Assembly: GCF_001643235.1 (NCBI RefSeq)
Contig: NZ_LQWY01000021.1
Span: 55,637 to 119,636, forward strand
DNA: 64,000 nt
DNA from: Domibacillus aminovorans
Lineage (GTDB): Bacteria > Bacillota > Bacilli > Bacillales > Domibacillaceae
Reading direction: 5' to 3'
Below the pieces are notes generated by a model. That model did not search any database and had not been told where the DNA came from. It worked only from the letters and a program-made list of their open reading frames with translations. Position 1 is the stretch's first letter, and every line of letters starts with the position of its first letter. Of this stretch, positions 55,021-63,931 are shown piece after piece. The position numbers and the translations under genes were made by a program.

Positions 55021-56289
55021 TTAAGATAATCCTAAAAGCTTCATAATACTCAAGATCAATATGCCAACTACTCCAAAGTCTGAATCACCAAATGTGGCTC
55101 CTTCAAATCCAATATCCCCTAGCAAAATCAATAAGATGGCTGGTATGAAACTGATGATAAGTCCATTTGCAAATGATCCAAACATGGCTCCACGTTTACC
55201 ACCCGTCACATTTCCGAATACTCCTGCTGCCGCACCCGTAAAGAAGTGAGGAACGAGTCCTGGTACAATTACTTTTAATCCTAATACAGGAAGAATGAAC
55301 ATAGATAAAAGTCCTGCTAAAAAGCTAAATAGAAAACCGAGAATAACTGCGTTAGGCGCGAATGGGAAGATTGTCGGACAATCTAACGCAGGCTTCGTGT
55401 TTGGCGCCACTTTATCCGCAATTCCTTTAAATGCAGGAACAATTTCGGCAATTAACATCCGGACACCTGCTAAAATAATGTACACACCTGCCGCAAACGT
55501 GAGCGCTTGGATAAATGAGAATACAATGAAATTCGAACCGCCAGAAAGTGTTGTTTCAATATAGTCTTGTCCAGCAAACAAAGCGACAATAATAAAGAAG
55601 ATCGTCATTGTGAGTGAGACAGCTACGGACGTATCGCGTAAAAACCCTAGTGATTTTGGTACTTTAATCTCTTCTGTTGTTTTTTCCTTATTTCCAAACC
55701 ATCCTCCGACTTTTGCAGAAACAAAATACCCTATGGTGCCAAAATGGCCAATCGCGAAATCATCACTGCCCGTAATTTGTCGCACGTACGGTTGAAGCAG
55801 AGCTGGGAAAAGGACCATACATAATCCTAATATAATCGATCCCGCCACGATAAGTGGAACGCCCTTCAAACCGCCAACCGATAAAGTAACGGCAATCAAG
55901 CAGGCCATAAATAATGTGTGGTGGCCCGTTAAGAAAATATACTTAAAACGAGTAAAGCGAGCGAGTAAAATGTTCACCATCATCCCAAATACCATAATCA
56001 GCGCCGTTGGGGTACCAAAATCGCTTTGTGCAGCGGCGACAATGGCTTCATTATTTGGAATAATCCCTTCAACATTAAAAGCATGATCAAACATTTGACT
56101 AAATATGTTAAGGGAACCAATGAGAACCGCTGCACCAGCGTTAATGATAATAAAGCCCATTACTGTTTTTAATGTTCCAGACACAACATCCGCGCTCGAT
56201 TTTCGCTGCAATAATAACCCAATTAAAGCGAACAGTCCGACTAATATAGACGGTGTTCCTAAAATATCCTTCATAATAACATCTAACAT
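55021..56289 (-). CDS. ulaA: PTS ascorbate-type transporter subunit IIC
   Basis: A 422-residue membrane protein of the UlaA/SgaT family: LVGLFALIGLLLQRKSSADV, FIIINAGAAVLIGSLNIFSQ, LTGHHTLFMACLIA and GHFGTIGYFVSAKVGGWFG. About ten helices; it transports L-ascorbate or a similar acid sugar. Its ATG lies 29 bases after the IIB gene. No ascorbate-6-phosphate enzymes (UlaG, UlaD, UlaE, UlaF) are in the window, so the real substrate is open. Confidence 0.9.
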   Translation of the reverse strand: MLDVIMKDILGTPSILVGLFALIGLLLQRKSSADVVSGTLKTVMGFIIINAGAAVLIGSLNIFSQMFDHAFNVEGIIPNNEAIVAAAQSDFGTPTALIMVFGMMVNILLARFTRFKYIFLTGHHTLFMACLIAVTLSVGGLKGVPLIVAGSIILGLCMVLFPALLQPYVRQITGSDDFAIGHFGTIGYFVSAKVGGWFGNKEKTTEEIKVPKSLGFLRDTSVAVSLTMTIFFIIVALFAGQDYIETTLSGGSNFIVFSFIQALTFAAGVYIILAGVRMLIAEIVPAFKGIADKVAPNTKPALDCPTIFPFAPNAVILGFLFSFLAGLLSMFILPVLGLKVIVPGLVPHFFTGAAAGVFGNVTGGKRGAMFGSFANGLIISFIPAILLILLGDIGFEGATFGDSDFGVVGILILSIMKLLGLS

Positions 56290-56318
56290 TACGTTTGCCC
56301 TCCTTTACCCGAAAGACA

Positions 56319-56585
56319 TTAATTCAGGTGTGACTCTAATTTAGATTTAATTTCTGGGATGCTCATCATGTTTTCCAACGTTACAATCGTACGGCTTCCA
56401 TCATCCAGCTGCCCGACAATGTCCGCCGCTCCTAGGAAAATATCGGCTTGGACTGTTTTAGCTGACGTTAAGTCTGTATGATCGACTTCTGCTGTTTTTC
56501 CCATTTCTGTTAATGCTTTCTTCACATTTAGCTCCATAATAAAACTGCTGCCTAATCCATTTCCACAAACGACCATGATTTTCAT
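56319..56585 (-). CDS. ulaB: PTS IIB subunit, ascorbate/SgaB type
   Basis: An 88-residue phosphocarrier with active Cys7 in MKIMVVCGNGLGSSFIMELN, as in lactose/ascorbate IIB proteins. It accepts phosphate from IIA and passes it to the sugar at IIC. Its ATG overlaps the regulator's TGA, so the two are coupled. Confidence 0.92.
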   Translation of the reverse strand: MKIMVVCGNGLGSSFIMELNVKKALTEMGKTAEVDHTDLTSAKTVQADIFLGAADIVGQLDDGSRTIVTLENMMSIPEIKSKLESHLN

Positions 56586-58648
56586 GCTGTTTCCTCCTTT
56601 GAATATTTATGAACGTAATCGAGCAGTACGGATTTGTCTAAACTCTGTAAAATATCATCAATATTAGATGGTTCACTCAATAATTGTGTCAACTGAATTA
56701 ATGCACGTAAATGGGAGTCACTGTCTACCGCGGCCAAGACAATAATCAGTCGAACCGGTTTATCTGGTGCGAAGTTAACGGGTTCATCCAGTCTTAACAG
56801 GCTCATGGATAAAGACCGTACTCCTTGTTCAGGCCGTGCGTGTGGAATCGCTACACCTGGCGTGATCACGACATAGGGTCCATTCGCCTCAATCGAATTA
56901 ATCATCGCTTCTACATAGCCTTCTTCTATCGTTCCTAATTGGACAAGAGGCTCCGCTGCCACTTTTATTCCTTCTTTCCAATCCGAAACACGCGATTGTA
57001 GTTGAATCGTTTGTAAAGTGAGTAATTCTTCTAACACCGGTTTCTTTGCCTCCTTTAATGAATGCTTGTTTATTTTTTCTGTATGCGTATAAATAGTGGA
57101 CTGCAACGCTTTTTCAAGTTCACCTCGGTCATGGATGGTCGCATATTTAGAAATCACTTTTAACAAAGCCGTCACATCTACATTTTGCACAGTATATCCA
57201 TACAACTCCTGCATGACTTGCTGACGCAGCGTGTGCTTATCTTGTATTTCTAAAATAGGCGGGACGACAAACAAAGTGGCATCTGTTCGAAGGTGCACTG
57301 TCGAAAACACTAAATCATAAGATAAGTTATAACTAGCCGCATCCCGAACGGACAAAACATCCAAGAATAAAATATCTGGAAACAATTCTCGTAACGTATA
57401 GATTAAGATGTTACTAATGCCGATTCCATTCGGGCACACAACAATCGCACGCTTTCGATCGTCAAGTGTTGTGCCTTGCTTCCGAAGCCACCCGCCAAAA
57501 TGGATGGTAAAATACGCTGCTTCATCTTCAGGTACAGGATAACCGATCACTTTTTCGAGCGGTCCCAATGATTTTTTTGTGAGATGATAGAGCTCTGGAT
57601 ACACTTTTTGGACTCTTTCAGTCATTGGATTTGTTAAAGATATTTGATACTTCATTCGGTAATAAGCAGGCTTGAAATGAACGTACAATTGTTTATAGAA
57701 CTGTTCTTTATCATATAAGTGCAGACAAGCTAATCGTTCAAACTCTTCGACAATTTCACTTAGGAAATCTTGAATGACCGTATCTTCTTCCAATGGAGAT
57801 ACATCTTTTGTCCGATTCATACTTAATAGGTGCAATGTTGCATATAACTGTTCTGTTTGACTCCAAACAGAATGAATGGCATCCGTTTGAGTCATTTGCT
57901 CAATGATGTTGAATTCTTCCGTTGAGATCAACGGTTCCCAGCTAAGTGTAGAATGTAAACTTTCTCCCTTTCCAATGAGCTGGTCGGTACATAAAAAAAG
58001 ATAGGTTAATTCTTGCAGCCGCTCATCCGTAAAGGTGATCCCTAATGCTCGTTCGATTTGTTCCAGCTGCACCCGCAACGCGTTTATTTGTTCCCGTTGA
58101 TCTCCCCATATACATTCCATAATGAGATGACTATTCGTGCTGTGCAATACATCATGGATAAGCTGTTCGATGACGTACCTTTTCTTGTTGCTATCCCCTT
58201 TTATCACGTAGCCGTCCTGCTTCGAATAGTGAATGTGCAGTTGCAGTGATTGTGCATGTTTCTTGAGCCGCTGCAGATCCTTCAATACTGTATTGCGTGA
58301 AAGCCCCGTAATCGACTGAAAGTGATAAACAGACAAAGGCTCTCGGCTAAGTAAAAGCATCAAATAAAAGACCTTTTCTCGATCTGTTTCAGAAAACACA
58401 TACGTGCGTTTCGTCAGTTTTCCTTGTAATTCTTCATCTTGAATTTTATCAGACAAGTAATACCCTACTTGCCGGTCATACCCAATAGGTTGATAGTTAT
58501 GATATTGAAGCCAGTCATTCGCTTTTCCAATACTATATTGTATTTGTCTGCGGGTCAGACCTGTTTGTGACTGTAATTGATTCATTTTTAAATTGGAAGA
58601 CTGTTGTAAAGCTTGCAGTAAATTAACACTTCGTTCATCTAACAACAT
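56582..58648 (-). CDS. PRD-type transcriptional regulator with fused EIIB-like and EIIA domains
   Basis: A 688-residue BglG/MtlR-class activator. Two N-terminal helix-turn-helix regions are LQSQTGLTRRQIQYSIGKAN and FQSITGLSRNTVLKDLQRLK. Two PRDs follow with phospho-His candidates, for example YHLTKKSLGPLEKVIGYPVP. Then comes a GatB-like domain with CPNGIGISNILIYTLRELFP, and last an EIIA domain with ITPGVAIPHARPEQGVRSLS. No separate IIA gene is present, so its EIIA domain may also phosphorylate IIB. ATG follows GGGAGGG. Confidence 0.92.
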   Translation of the reverse strand: MLLDERSVNLLQALQQSSNLKMNQLQSQTGLTRRQIQYSIGKANDWLQYHNYQPIGYDRQVGYYLSDKIQDEELQGKLTKRTYVFSETDREKVFYLMLLLSREPLSVYHFQSITGLSRNTVLKDLQRLKKHAQSLQLHIHYSKQDGYVIKGDSNKKRYVIEQLIHDVLHSTNSHLIMECIWGDQREQINALRVQLEQIERALGITFTDERLQELTYLFLCTDQLIGKGESLHSTLSWEPLISTEEFNIIEQMTQTDAIHSVWSQTEQLYATLHLLSMNRTKDVSPLEEDTVIQDFLSEIVEEFERLACLHLYDKEQFYKQLYVHFKPAYYRMKYQISLTNPMTERVQKVYPELYHLTKKSLGPLEKVIGYPVPEDEAAYFTIHFGGWLRKQGTTLDDRKRAIVVCPNGIGISNILIYTLRELFPDILFLDVLSVRDAASYNLSYDLVFSTVHLRTDATLFVVPPILEIQDKHTLRQQVMQELYGYTVQNVDVTALLKVISKYATIHDRGELEKALQSTIYTHTEKINKHSLKEAKKPVLEELLTLQTIQLQSRVSDWKEGIKVAAEPLVQLGTIEEGYVEAMINSIEANGPYVVITPGVAIPHARPEQGVRSLSMSLLRLDEPVNFAPDKPVRLIIVLAAVDSDSHLRALIQLTQLLSEPSNIDDILQSLDKSVLLDYVHKYSKEETA

Positions 58649-58946
58649 CTCACTGCCCTCCCCTATTTCTACAATATCTTAATTCTCGTGGGATAAACAT
58701 TGTTTCTAAGACCTATTATTGTCCTCTAGTCTGCACAACAATATACTCTCTAGTTGAATGAGGAGCAATTTTCAATCATTAAGAGGTTTTCATTTTAATT
58801 TAAAAAGCCCCATTTAGCTCTTCAATTAAAAGAGACAATTAGGCTTTTTTCTTTTTTTTAGGCTCTGTTAAACTTCATTGTTGATATTTGAACAAAGTCT
58901 ACACCAATGTAGGTTTTTTTTCATACTATATGTTGGGGGTGTAAAA

Positions 58947-59387
58947 ATGCCAAGAGTACCTTACCGAAGTTCGGACGTTGACTTAATGGCAAGGATGATG
59001 AGAGCAGAAGCCGAAGGCGAAGGAAAACAGGGAATGTTATATGTTGGAAATGTAATTGTTAATCGTCTTGTAGCAGATTGTTTAGACTTTAAAGATTTAA
59101 GAACAATTTCCGATGTTATTTTTCAAGTACAAGGAGGAAATTATTCCTTTGAAGCTGTTCAAAAAGGGAATCTATTTTATCAAAGAGCGAGAGGTACTGA
59201 AAAAAGATTAGCAAAACAGAATTTGGATTATTGGAGACAACACCCAGGGAAATATGCTCTTTGGTATTTTAATCCATATGCTCCATGCCCTCCAACATGG
59301 TACGATCAACCTTTTTCTGGTCAATATAAAAATCATTGTTATTATGAACCAAAAGCTGGAACATGTGCTAGTGTTTATATCGGATAA
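58947..59387 (+). CDS. SleB/CwlJ-type cell wall hydrolase
   Basis: A 146-residue hydrolase of the SleB/CwlJ catalytic family: DVDLMARMMRAEAEGEGKQG (with the conserved catalytic Glu), MLYVGNVIVNRLVADC, GGNYSFEAVQKG and the C-terminal WYDQPFSGQYKNHCYY. No signal peptide or peptidoglycan-binding domain, as in CwlJ, which attacks spore cortex during germination. ATG 58947 follows GGGGGTG; the longer frame from 58878 would start inside the element end. It is the intact passenger of the 58861-59846 element. Confidence 0.9.
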   Translation: MPRVPYRSSDVDLMARMMRAEAEGEGKQGMLYVGNVIVNRLVADCLDFKDLRTISDVIFQVQGGNYSFEAVQKGNLFYQRARGTEKRLAKQNLDYWRQHPGKYALWYFNPYAPCPPTWYDQPFSGQYKNHCYYEPKAGTCASVYIG

Positions 59388-59411
59388 GCTTACTCTTTGA
59401 GTAAGCTTTTA
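59386..59411 (+). terminator. Terminator after the cortex hydrolase gene
   Basis: AAGCTTACTC pairs exactly with GAGTAAGCTT around TTT, then TTAACTTTT. Confidence 0.75.
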
Positions 59412-59600
59412 ACTTTTCCAGCACAACATCAGGACCGAGTACCTGGTCTGGAGTCGCAGATGCATCCAAGGCCTATTTTCGATTATGCAGGATATATAGG
59501 GAGCGGCAAGCTTAAATGGAGAGCAGCCATTATAACAGGCAGAGATAGCGGAATTGGTCGGGCGGTAGCCGTGGCTTTTGCGAAGAAAGGCGCTGATTAA
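59409..59600 (+). pseudogene. Short-chain dehydrogenase, N-terminal fragment
   Basis: The frame gives FPAQHQDRVPGLESQMHPRP, YIGSGKLKWRAAIITGRDSG and IGRAVAVAFAKKGAD, then stops. This is the first roughly 60 residues of a Bacillus YhdF/YhxC-type SDR, including the TGxxxGIG nucleotide site (here TGRDSGIG). Catalytic Ser, Tyr and Lys are missing, and no separate start or ribosome site is seen. Confidence 0.8.
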
Positions 59601-59655
59601 ATCATAAAGCTCTGGTTAGTGATATTGATGATTTTTTTCACACTTAGCTTGATAT

Positions 59656-59829
59656 CTAGGGCTTTCCGATAACAGGAAAGATAGCCAAAATAGCATCCAG
59701 TTCTTTTATTAAATCTTTTAAATAAGATTGGTCTGATTCAAATTCAAACCGAAGAACGGCACCATATCCAGAAGGGTAGCATGTTACCAATGAAACTCTA
59801 TCAGAATGAACCATGACTTTTATTAACAT
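59656..59829 (-). CDS. Short hypothetical ORF at the right end of the element (57 aa)
   Basis: An ATG frame begins just inside the right inverted repeat and encodes VMVHSDRVSLVTCYPSGYGA, then VLRFEFESDQSYLKDLIKEL. The composition is protein-like, but no ribosome site precedes it. It may be a fragment of a gene captured by the element. Confidence 0.3.
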   Translation of the reverse strand: MLIKVMVHSDRVSLVTCYPSGYGAVLRFEFESDQSYLKDLIKELDAILAIFPVIGKP

Positions 59830-59866
59830 TGAACTTTAACAGAGCCTTTTTTTTAAAAAATTAAAA

Positions 59867-59892
59867 GAGGCTGCTTAACATAAAGCAGCCCC
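59867..59892 (-). terminator. Terminator of the beta-galactosidase gene
   Basis: GGCTGCTT pairs with AAGCAGCC; on the minus strand TCTTTTAATTTTTT follows. Confidence 0.8.
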
Positions 59893-59904
59893 TTTCTTCA
59901 TTAT

Positions 59905-62205
59905 TTATGACTTTTTAATTTTTGTTAGTTCTTTATTAAGAGTGTATAACATTTTTTCATTAAATTGTTCTGATGCCAATTCAGACATCGTATCAACAGT
60001 CATTGTTTGTATCATTCCGAACATTGGGTGCTCTTCAATGCCGGCTAAATACTTATCAAGCACCGCCTTCGTTTCTTCATTTTTGAAAAGCTCTTCAAAG
60101 TTGCAGCGTGTTGAATACACATCATCAGCTATGTGAAGTTCTTCTGTTTCAACATCATCCAAGTCCGGCATTTCAAACCAGTTGGATACGGAGCCGCCTT
60201 CTTCTTCAGGCGCTTTATAGCTTTCATTTGGTTCATTCACTTTATTGAATTTAGCTGTATCTTCAAAGCGGTTATCTTCATGATTAACGATGGCTTTTAC
60301 TTCATTTATTCCAGCTTGTAAAGCAATGTTTTCAAAAATAAAGATTCGATCATCACTTGTTTTTGCAGACACCTCAGACCCATTCACATAAAGTGTGACT
60401 TCCTCACAGTTCGAATACACTTTCACTTTGATTTCATCATCTGCTCGATCAACAAATCGTTTGCTCGTAATATGCACAAATTTTTCATCTGACCAATTTG
60501 CTTTATACATATAGAAAGCATCCTTTTTAATCTTTCTATCGTACGTGATTAAACCTTTGTTATTTCTTCCCTTTACGCCGCCTTCATCTCGTATATTGGC
60601 ACCGAAATCAAACATGTTCCATACGTATGTTGACCACAAGAAAGGACGTTCCGCAAAGATTTTCCAAACGGTTTCATGATATAACGCATGATATTCTTCC
60701 GTGTAGTCTTTTACTTTTGGATCATTGCTATGATATTGTAAAATACCTTCTGCACCGTATTCAGATATACCTACTTTTACAGTCGGATTCGTCTTATGAA
60801 ATCCATCAAGCCATCCGGCAAAATCTTCAGCCACACCATTATACCAACCATAATATTTATTATAGCCAACGATATCTGTCATATAATTATACTCATCTTC
60901 GTCTTTCACGAACATAACATTTGCCATTGTCGTTAATCTAGTAGGATCTTCTTTTTTCGTTAACTCATTTAATTCTTTCACAAGTTTTCGAAGTTCTGGT
61001 CTTTCTCCGCTAATTTGAATTTCATTTTGAATCCCCCAGAACATAATGGATGGATGATTAAAGTTTTGTCTAATTAATTCAATCATTTGTTGTTTGGCAT
61101 TTATACCTTCTAGTTCTGTTTTTGACATAACAGAGATAAATGGTATTTCAGCCCAGACAACCATCCCTTCTTGATCACATAGATCATAGAAATATTGGTC
61201 ATGTTGATAGTGTGCCAATCGGATGGAAGTGGCTCCTACCTCTTTCATTAATTCCATATCTTCTTCATGTTCTTTTTCCGTAATCGCCCAGCCCATATCT
61301 TTTCGATCTTGATGTCTTGAAACACCATTTAAGGCAAGATGCTCTCCATTTAAGAAGAACCCTTTATCAGCATCCACTTCAAAGTATCTGACACCGAAAG
61401 GAATGGAAAGCTCATCCACCGTATCGTTAAAACGTTGCATAGACACTCTTGCTTCATACATATAAGCATTTTTTCGGCCATTCCATAATGTTGGGTTTTC
61501 GATGACAACTGACATTTCTTCTTCTCTCGTTTCTCCTGATGCAAGTACGACTTCTTTGGCTGCATAAGCAACATTTTGACCTTCAGCATCTAAAATATCT
61601 GCCCACAGTCTTACTTTTGTCTCTTCATCGCGATCATTTGTTATCTTTGACTTAATTGTGAGTAAAGCTTTTTCTTCATTTACATCATCTTGAATCACAT
61701 AAATTCCTTTTGAACCATAATCCATTAAGTCGAAATGAACATGATTCGCTATCACTAGATTAACATCACGATAAATCCCACCGTAGAATGTAAAGTCTGC
61801 CATTTGAGGATATACATCATCAACAACTGTATTGTCCACTTTGACAGCTAGCGTATTCTTCGTTCCAAATTCAACAACATCACTAATATCAAATCGAAAA
61901 GTAGAATACCCACCTTTATGTTGTCCCATATGCCTGCCATTCACATATACATCTGTAATGCTATTAGATCCTTCGAATTCAATAAAGACTTTGTTTCCTT
62001 GGGCCAATGTATCTAAATCAAACTCTTTTCTATACCAACAAGCCCCTTTATAAAAATCAAATCCATTTGCTCCATCAATCGCGTTCCACGTGTGAGGGAC
62101 ATGAACGACTTCCCAATTTTCATCATTATAGGCTTGATCCATTGCTTTTACTTCATCTTGCTTTATAAATTTCCATGCACTATTTATATTAATAATATTT
62201 CTCAT
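59905..62205 (-). CDS. Glycoside hydrolase family 2, beta-galactosidase-like
   Basis: A 766-residue GH2 enzyme: jelly-roll N-domain (WEVVHVPHTWNAIDG, YGGIYRDVNLVI), immunoglobulin-like domain, then the TIM barrel with acid/base Glu395 in FWGIQNEIQISG and nucleophile Glu482 in VGISEYGAEG. SRHQDRKDMGWAI is typical of beta-galactosidases. A C-terminal helical extension of about 70 residues (EELFKNEETKAVLDKYLAGI onwards) follows a further beta domain. It lacks a signal peptide, so it is cytoplasmic. It is divergent from an AraC-type regulator. The exact sugar is not fixed by sequence. GGAGGAAG precedes the ATG. Confidence 0.9.
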   Translation of the reverse strand: MRNIININSAWKFIKQDEVKAMDQAYNDENWEVVHVPHTWNAIDGANGFDFYKGACWYRKEFDLDTLAQGNKVFIEFEGSNSITDVYVNGRHMGQHKGGYSTFRFDISDVVEFGTKNTLAVKVDNTVVDDVYPQMADFTFYGGIYRDVNLVIANHVHFDLMDYGSKGIYVIQDDVNEEKALLTIKSKITNDRDEETKVRLWADILDAEGQNVAYAAKEVVLASGETREEEMSVVIENPTLWNGRKNAYMYEARVSMQRFNDTVDELSIPFGVRYFEVDADKGFFLNGEHLALNGVSRHQDRKDMGWAITEKEHEEDMELMKEVGATSIRLAHYQHDQYFYDLCDQEGMVVWAEIPFISVMSKTELEGINAKQQMIELIRQNFNHPSIMFWGIQNEIQISGERPELRKLVKELNELTKKEDPTRLTTMANVMFVKDEDEYNYMTDIVGYNKYYGWYNGVAEDFAGWLDGFHKTNPTVKVGISEYGAEGILQYHSNDPKVKDYTEEYHALYHETVWKIFAERPFLWSTYVWNMFDFGANIRDEGGVKGRNNKGLITYDRKIKKDAFYMYKANWSDEKFVHITSKRFVDRADDEIKVKVYSNCEEVTLYVNGSEVSAKTSDDRIFIFENIALQAGINEVKAIVNHEDNRFEDTAKFNKVNEPNESYKAPEEEGGSVSNWFEMPDLDDVETEELHIADDVYSTRCNFEELFKNEETKAVLDKYLAGIEEHPMFGMIQTMTVDTMSELASEQFNEKMLYTLNKELTKIKKS

Positions 62206-62362
62206 TGTTCTTCCTCCTCATATCATTTGAATGCGCTTAAGTTCATTATATGATATTGCCCATTTTGATAATCGCACTTTTATGATTCAATTAGCACATA
62301 TATGTCCTTTTAAAAAATTCACATGTATAATAGTAAGCATAAATAAACGAAGAGGTGATATT

Positions 62363-63598
62363 ATGCTTGAAAAATCAGAATTTGATTTTAATGATTTCAA
62401 TAAACTATGTACGATATTGAATACGATCACTAATATGGATGTTAGGCTCATTGATAAGGATGGGAATGCTCTTTTACAACTAGTGAATCATGGCATTCCA
62501 GCCGTACTACAAAACGTTGATCATGAGTACCTCACTATTAATGAAACATTAAGAAAAAATAAATCGAATAGCTACTATTACTATATAAATTCCTATGGTC
62601 TTGAGTATATTGCAGCTGGTCTATGGAATAATAGATCTTTCTCTGGTTTCATTTTAATCGGCCCTTTTCTTTCGAGTATACCGATTATAGACTTTACTAG
62701 CGATATGATCTCTAAAAACAAACTGCCTGTCAGTGAACGAAAACAACTCCAAGAATTCTATACATCCTTATCCGTTCTAAGTAGTAATGCTTCTAACAAC
62801 ATCGGAGATTTACTTGTTAATATGTGTATACATCCTCATGTTGATTCACAACTAATCACCTCTGATATCGTTACACCAACACAAAACAAAGAGCAACTAA
62901 AAACCACTATTGCTGAAGGTAAAAACATTATAGAAATTAGATATACATATGAGAAGCAACTAATGAATGCCATTGCACGAGGAGATAAAGAGGAAATAGC
63001 CCGTATTTCACAAGAAAACAGCGGTCTCTTAAATATTTCCGATCGAATACCTGAAAGCCCTATTCGATCGGCTAAAAATATATCATTGGTTTTGAACACG
63101 TTGTGTAGAATAGCTGCTGAAAGAGGAGGAGTTCATCCCATTTATATTCACACGATTTCTGAAAAATTTGCCATTTTAATTGAAAGAGCCCCGAATCTAC
63201 CTTATCTAAAAAAATTAGGTATCGTAATGGTGAATGAATATTGTGATGTTGTAAATGGATTTTCGACGCGTCATTATAGCCCCATTGTGAAAAGGGCTGT
63301 AGATTATATTCATTTTAATATAGAAAATCCTTTAACACTACATGATATCGCGGCAACAATCCACGTGAACTCTTCCCATCTTTCACGCAAGTTTAAGGAA
63401 GATACCAATATGAATATAATTGATTATATTAATCAAAAAAGGGTCGAGGAAGCAAAGTTGTATTTACAAAGAGGAAATATATCGATTACAGAAATTGCTT
63501 TTATGGTCGGTTTTAATGATCTAAATTATTTTAGTAGAGTTTTCAAAAAAATGACATCCTTAACACCATCCCAATATATTAAAAGTAAAAATAGCTAA
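62363..63598 (+). CDS. AraC-family regulator with PocR sensory domain
   Basis: About 411 residues. The N-terminal half matches the PocR ligand domain (FNDFNKLCTILNTITNMDVR, EYIAAGLWNNRSFSGFILIG). The C-terminus is the AraC double helix-turn-helix (NPLTLHDIAATIHVNSSHLS, then SITEIAFMVGFNDLNYFSRV and FKKMTSLTPSQYIKS). Divergent from the GH2 gene and most likely its activator. ATG 62363 follows GAGGTGAT; the frame extends to 62231 without support. A TATAAT at 62326-62331 may be its -10. Confidence 0.9.
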   Translation: MLEKSEFDFNDFNKLCTILNTITNMDVRLIDKDGNALLQLVNHGIPAVLQNVDHEYLTINETLRKNKSNSYYYYINSYGLEYIAAGLWNNRSFSGFILIGPFLSSIPIIDFTSDMISKNKLPVSERKQLQEFYTSLSVLSSNASNNIGDLLVNMCIHPHVDSQLITSDIVTPTQNKEQLKTTIAEGKNIIEIRYTYEKQLMNAIARGDKEEIARISQENSGLLNISDRIPESPIRSAKNISLVLNTLCRIAAERGGVHPIYIHTISEKFAILIERAPNLPYLKKLGIVMVNEYCDVVNGFSTRHYSPIVKRAVDYIHFNIENPLTLHDIAATIHVNSSHLSRKFKEDTNMNIIDYINQKRVEEAKLYLQRGNISITEIAFMVGFNDLNYFSRVFKKMTSLTPSQYIKSKNS

Positions 63599-63931
63599 AG
63601 TTGGTTTAATTCTACCGTGTGCATACATAATGCAGCGCCACTTCAATTTGTTTATTTAAAAGTCCGTTAAGCGCCAACTTTTGGAACAGCCTCTATGAAC
63701 GACCACTCGATACCGGGATATAAACTATCACTTTAACGGTATTTCTTGAAATATCAAAAATATTTAATATGTCTTTGTGATTGCCTTCTACGTCTTTCAA
63801 AAATTTGATAATATATTATTAGGTCATATAGATCCTCTTTTTTTCCACTTCCTATGTAGATAGTTTGGTAGTGGCTCAATCTTAAATTATCAAATGTGTA
63901 AAGTAGAATATCTACATAAAGGAGAAAAGCA

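Larger units (their letters stand above)
58861..59846. mobile_element. Inverted-repeat-bounded element carrying a cortex hydrolase gene
   Basis: The left end starts GGCTCTGTTAAACTTCATTG (58861) and the right end, read on the minus strand from 59846, starts GGCTCTGTTAAAGTTCAATG; 23 of the first 26 bases agree. The flanks show the same nine bases, TTTTTTTTA, at 58852-58860 and 59847-59855, as a target duplication would, though the sequence is simple. No transposase lies inside. GGCTCTG-type ends occur in IS1595-like elements (from memory). Confidence 0.6.

Noticed and set aside
62225..62250. cre-like sequence (TTGAATGCGCTTAAG) between the beta-galactosidase and AraC genes
   Set aside because: At least two fixed positions of the consensus fail on either strand, so it is not better than chance in AT-rich DNA.
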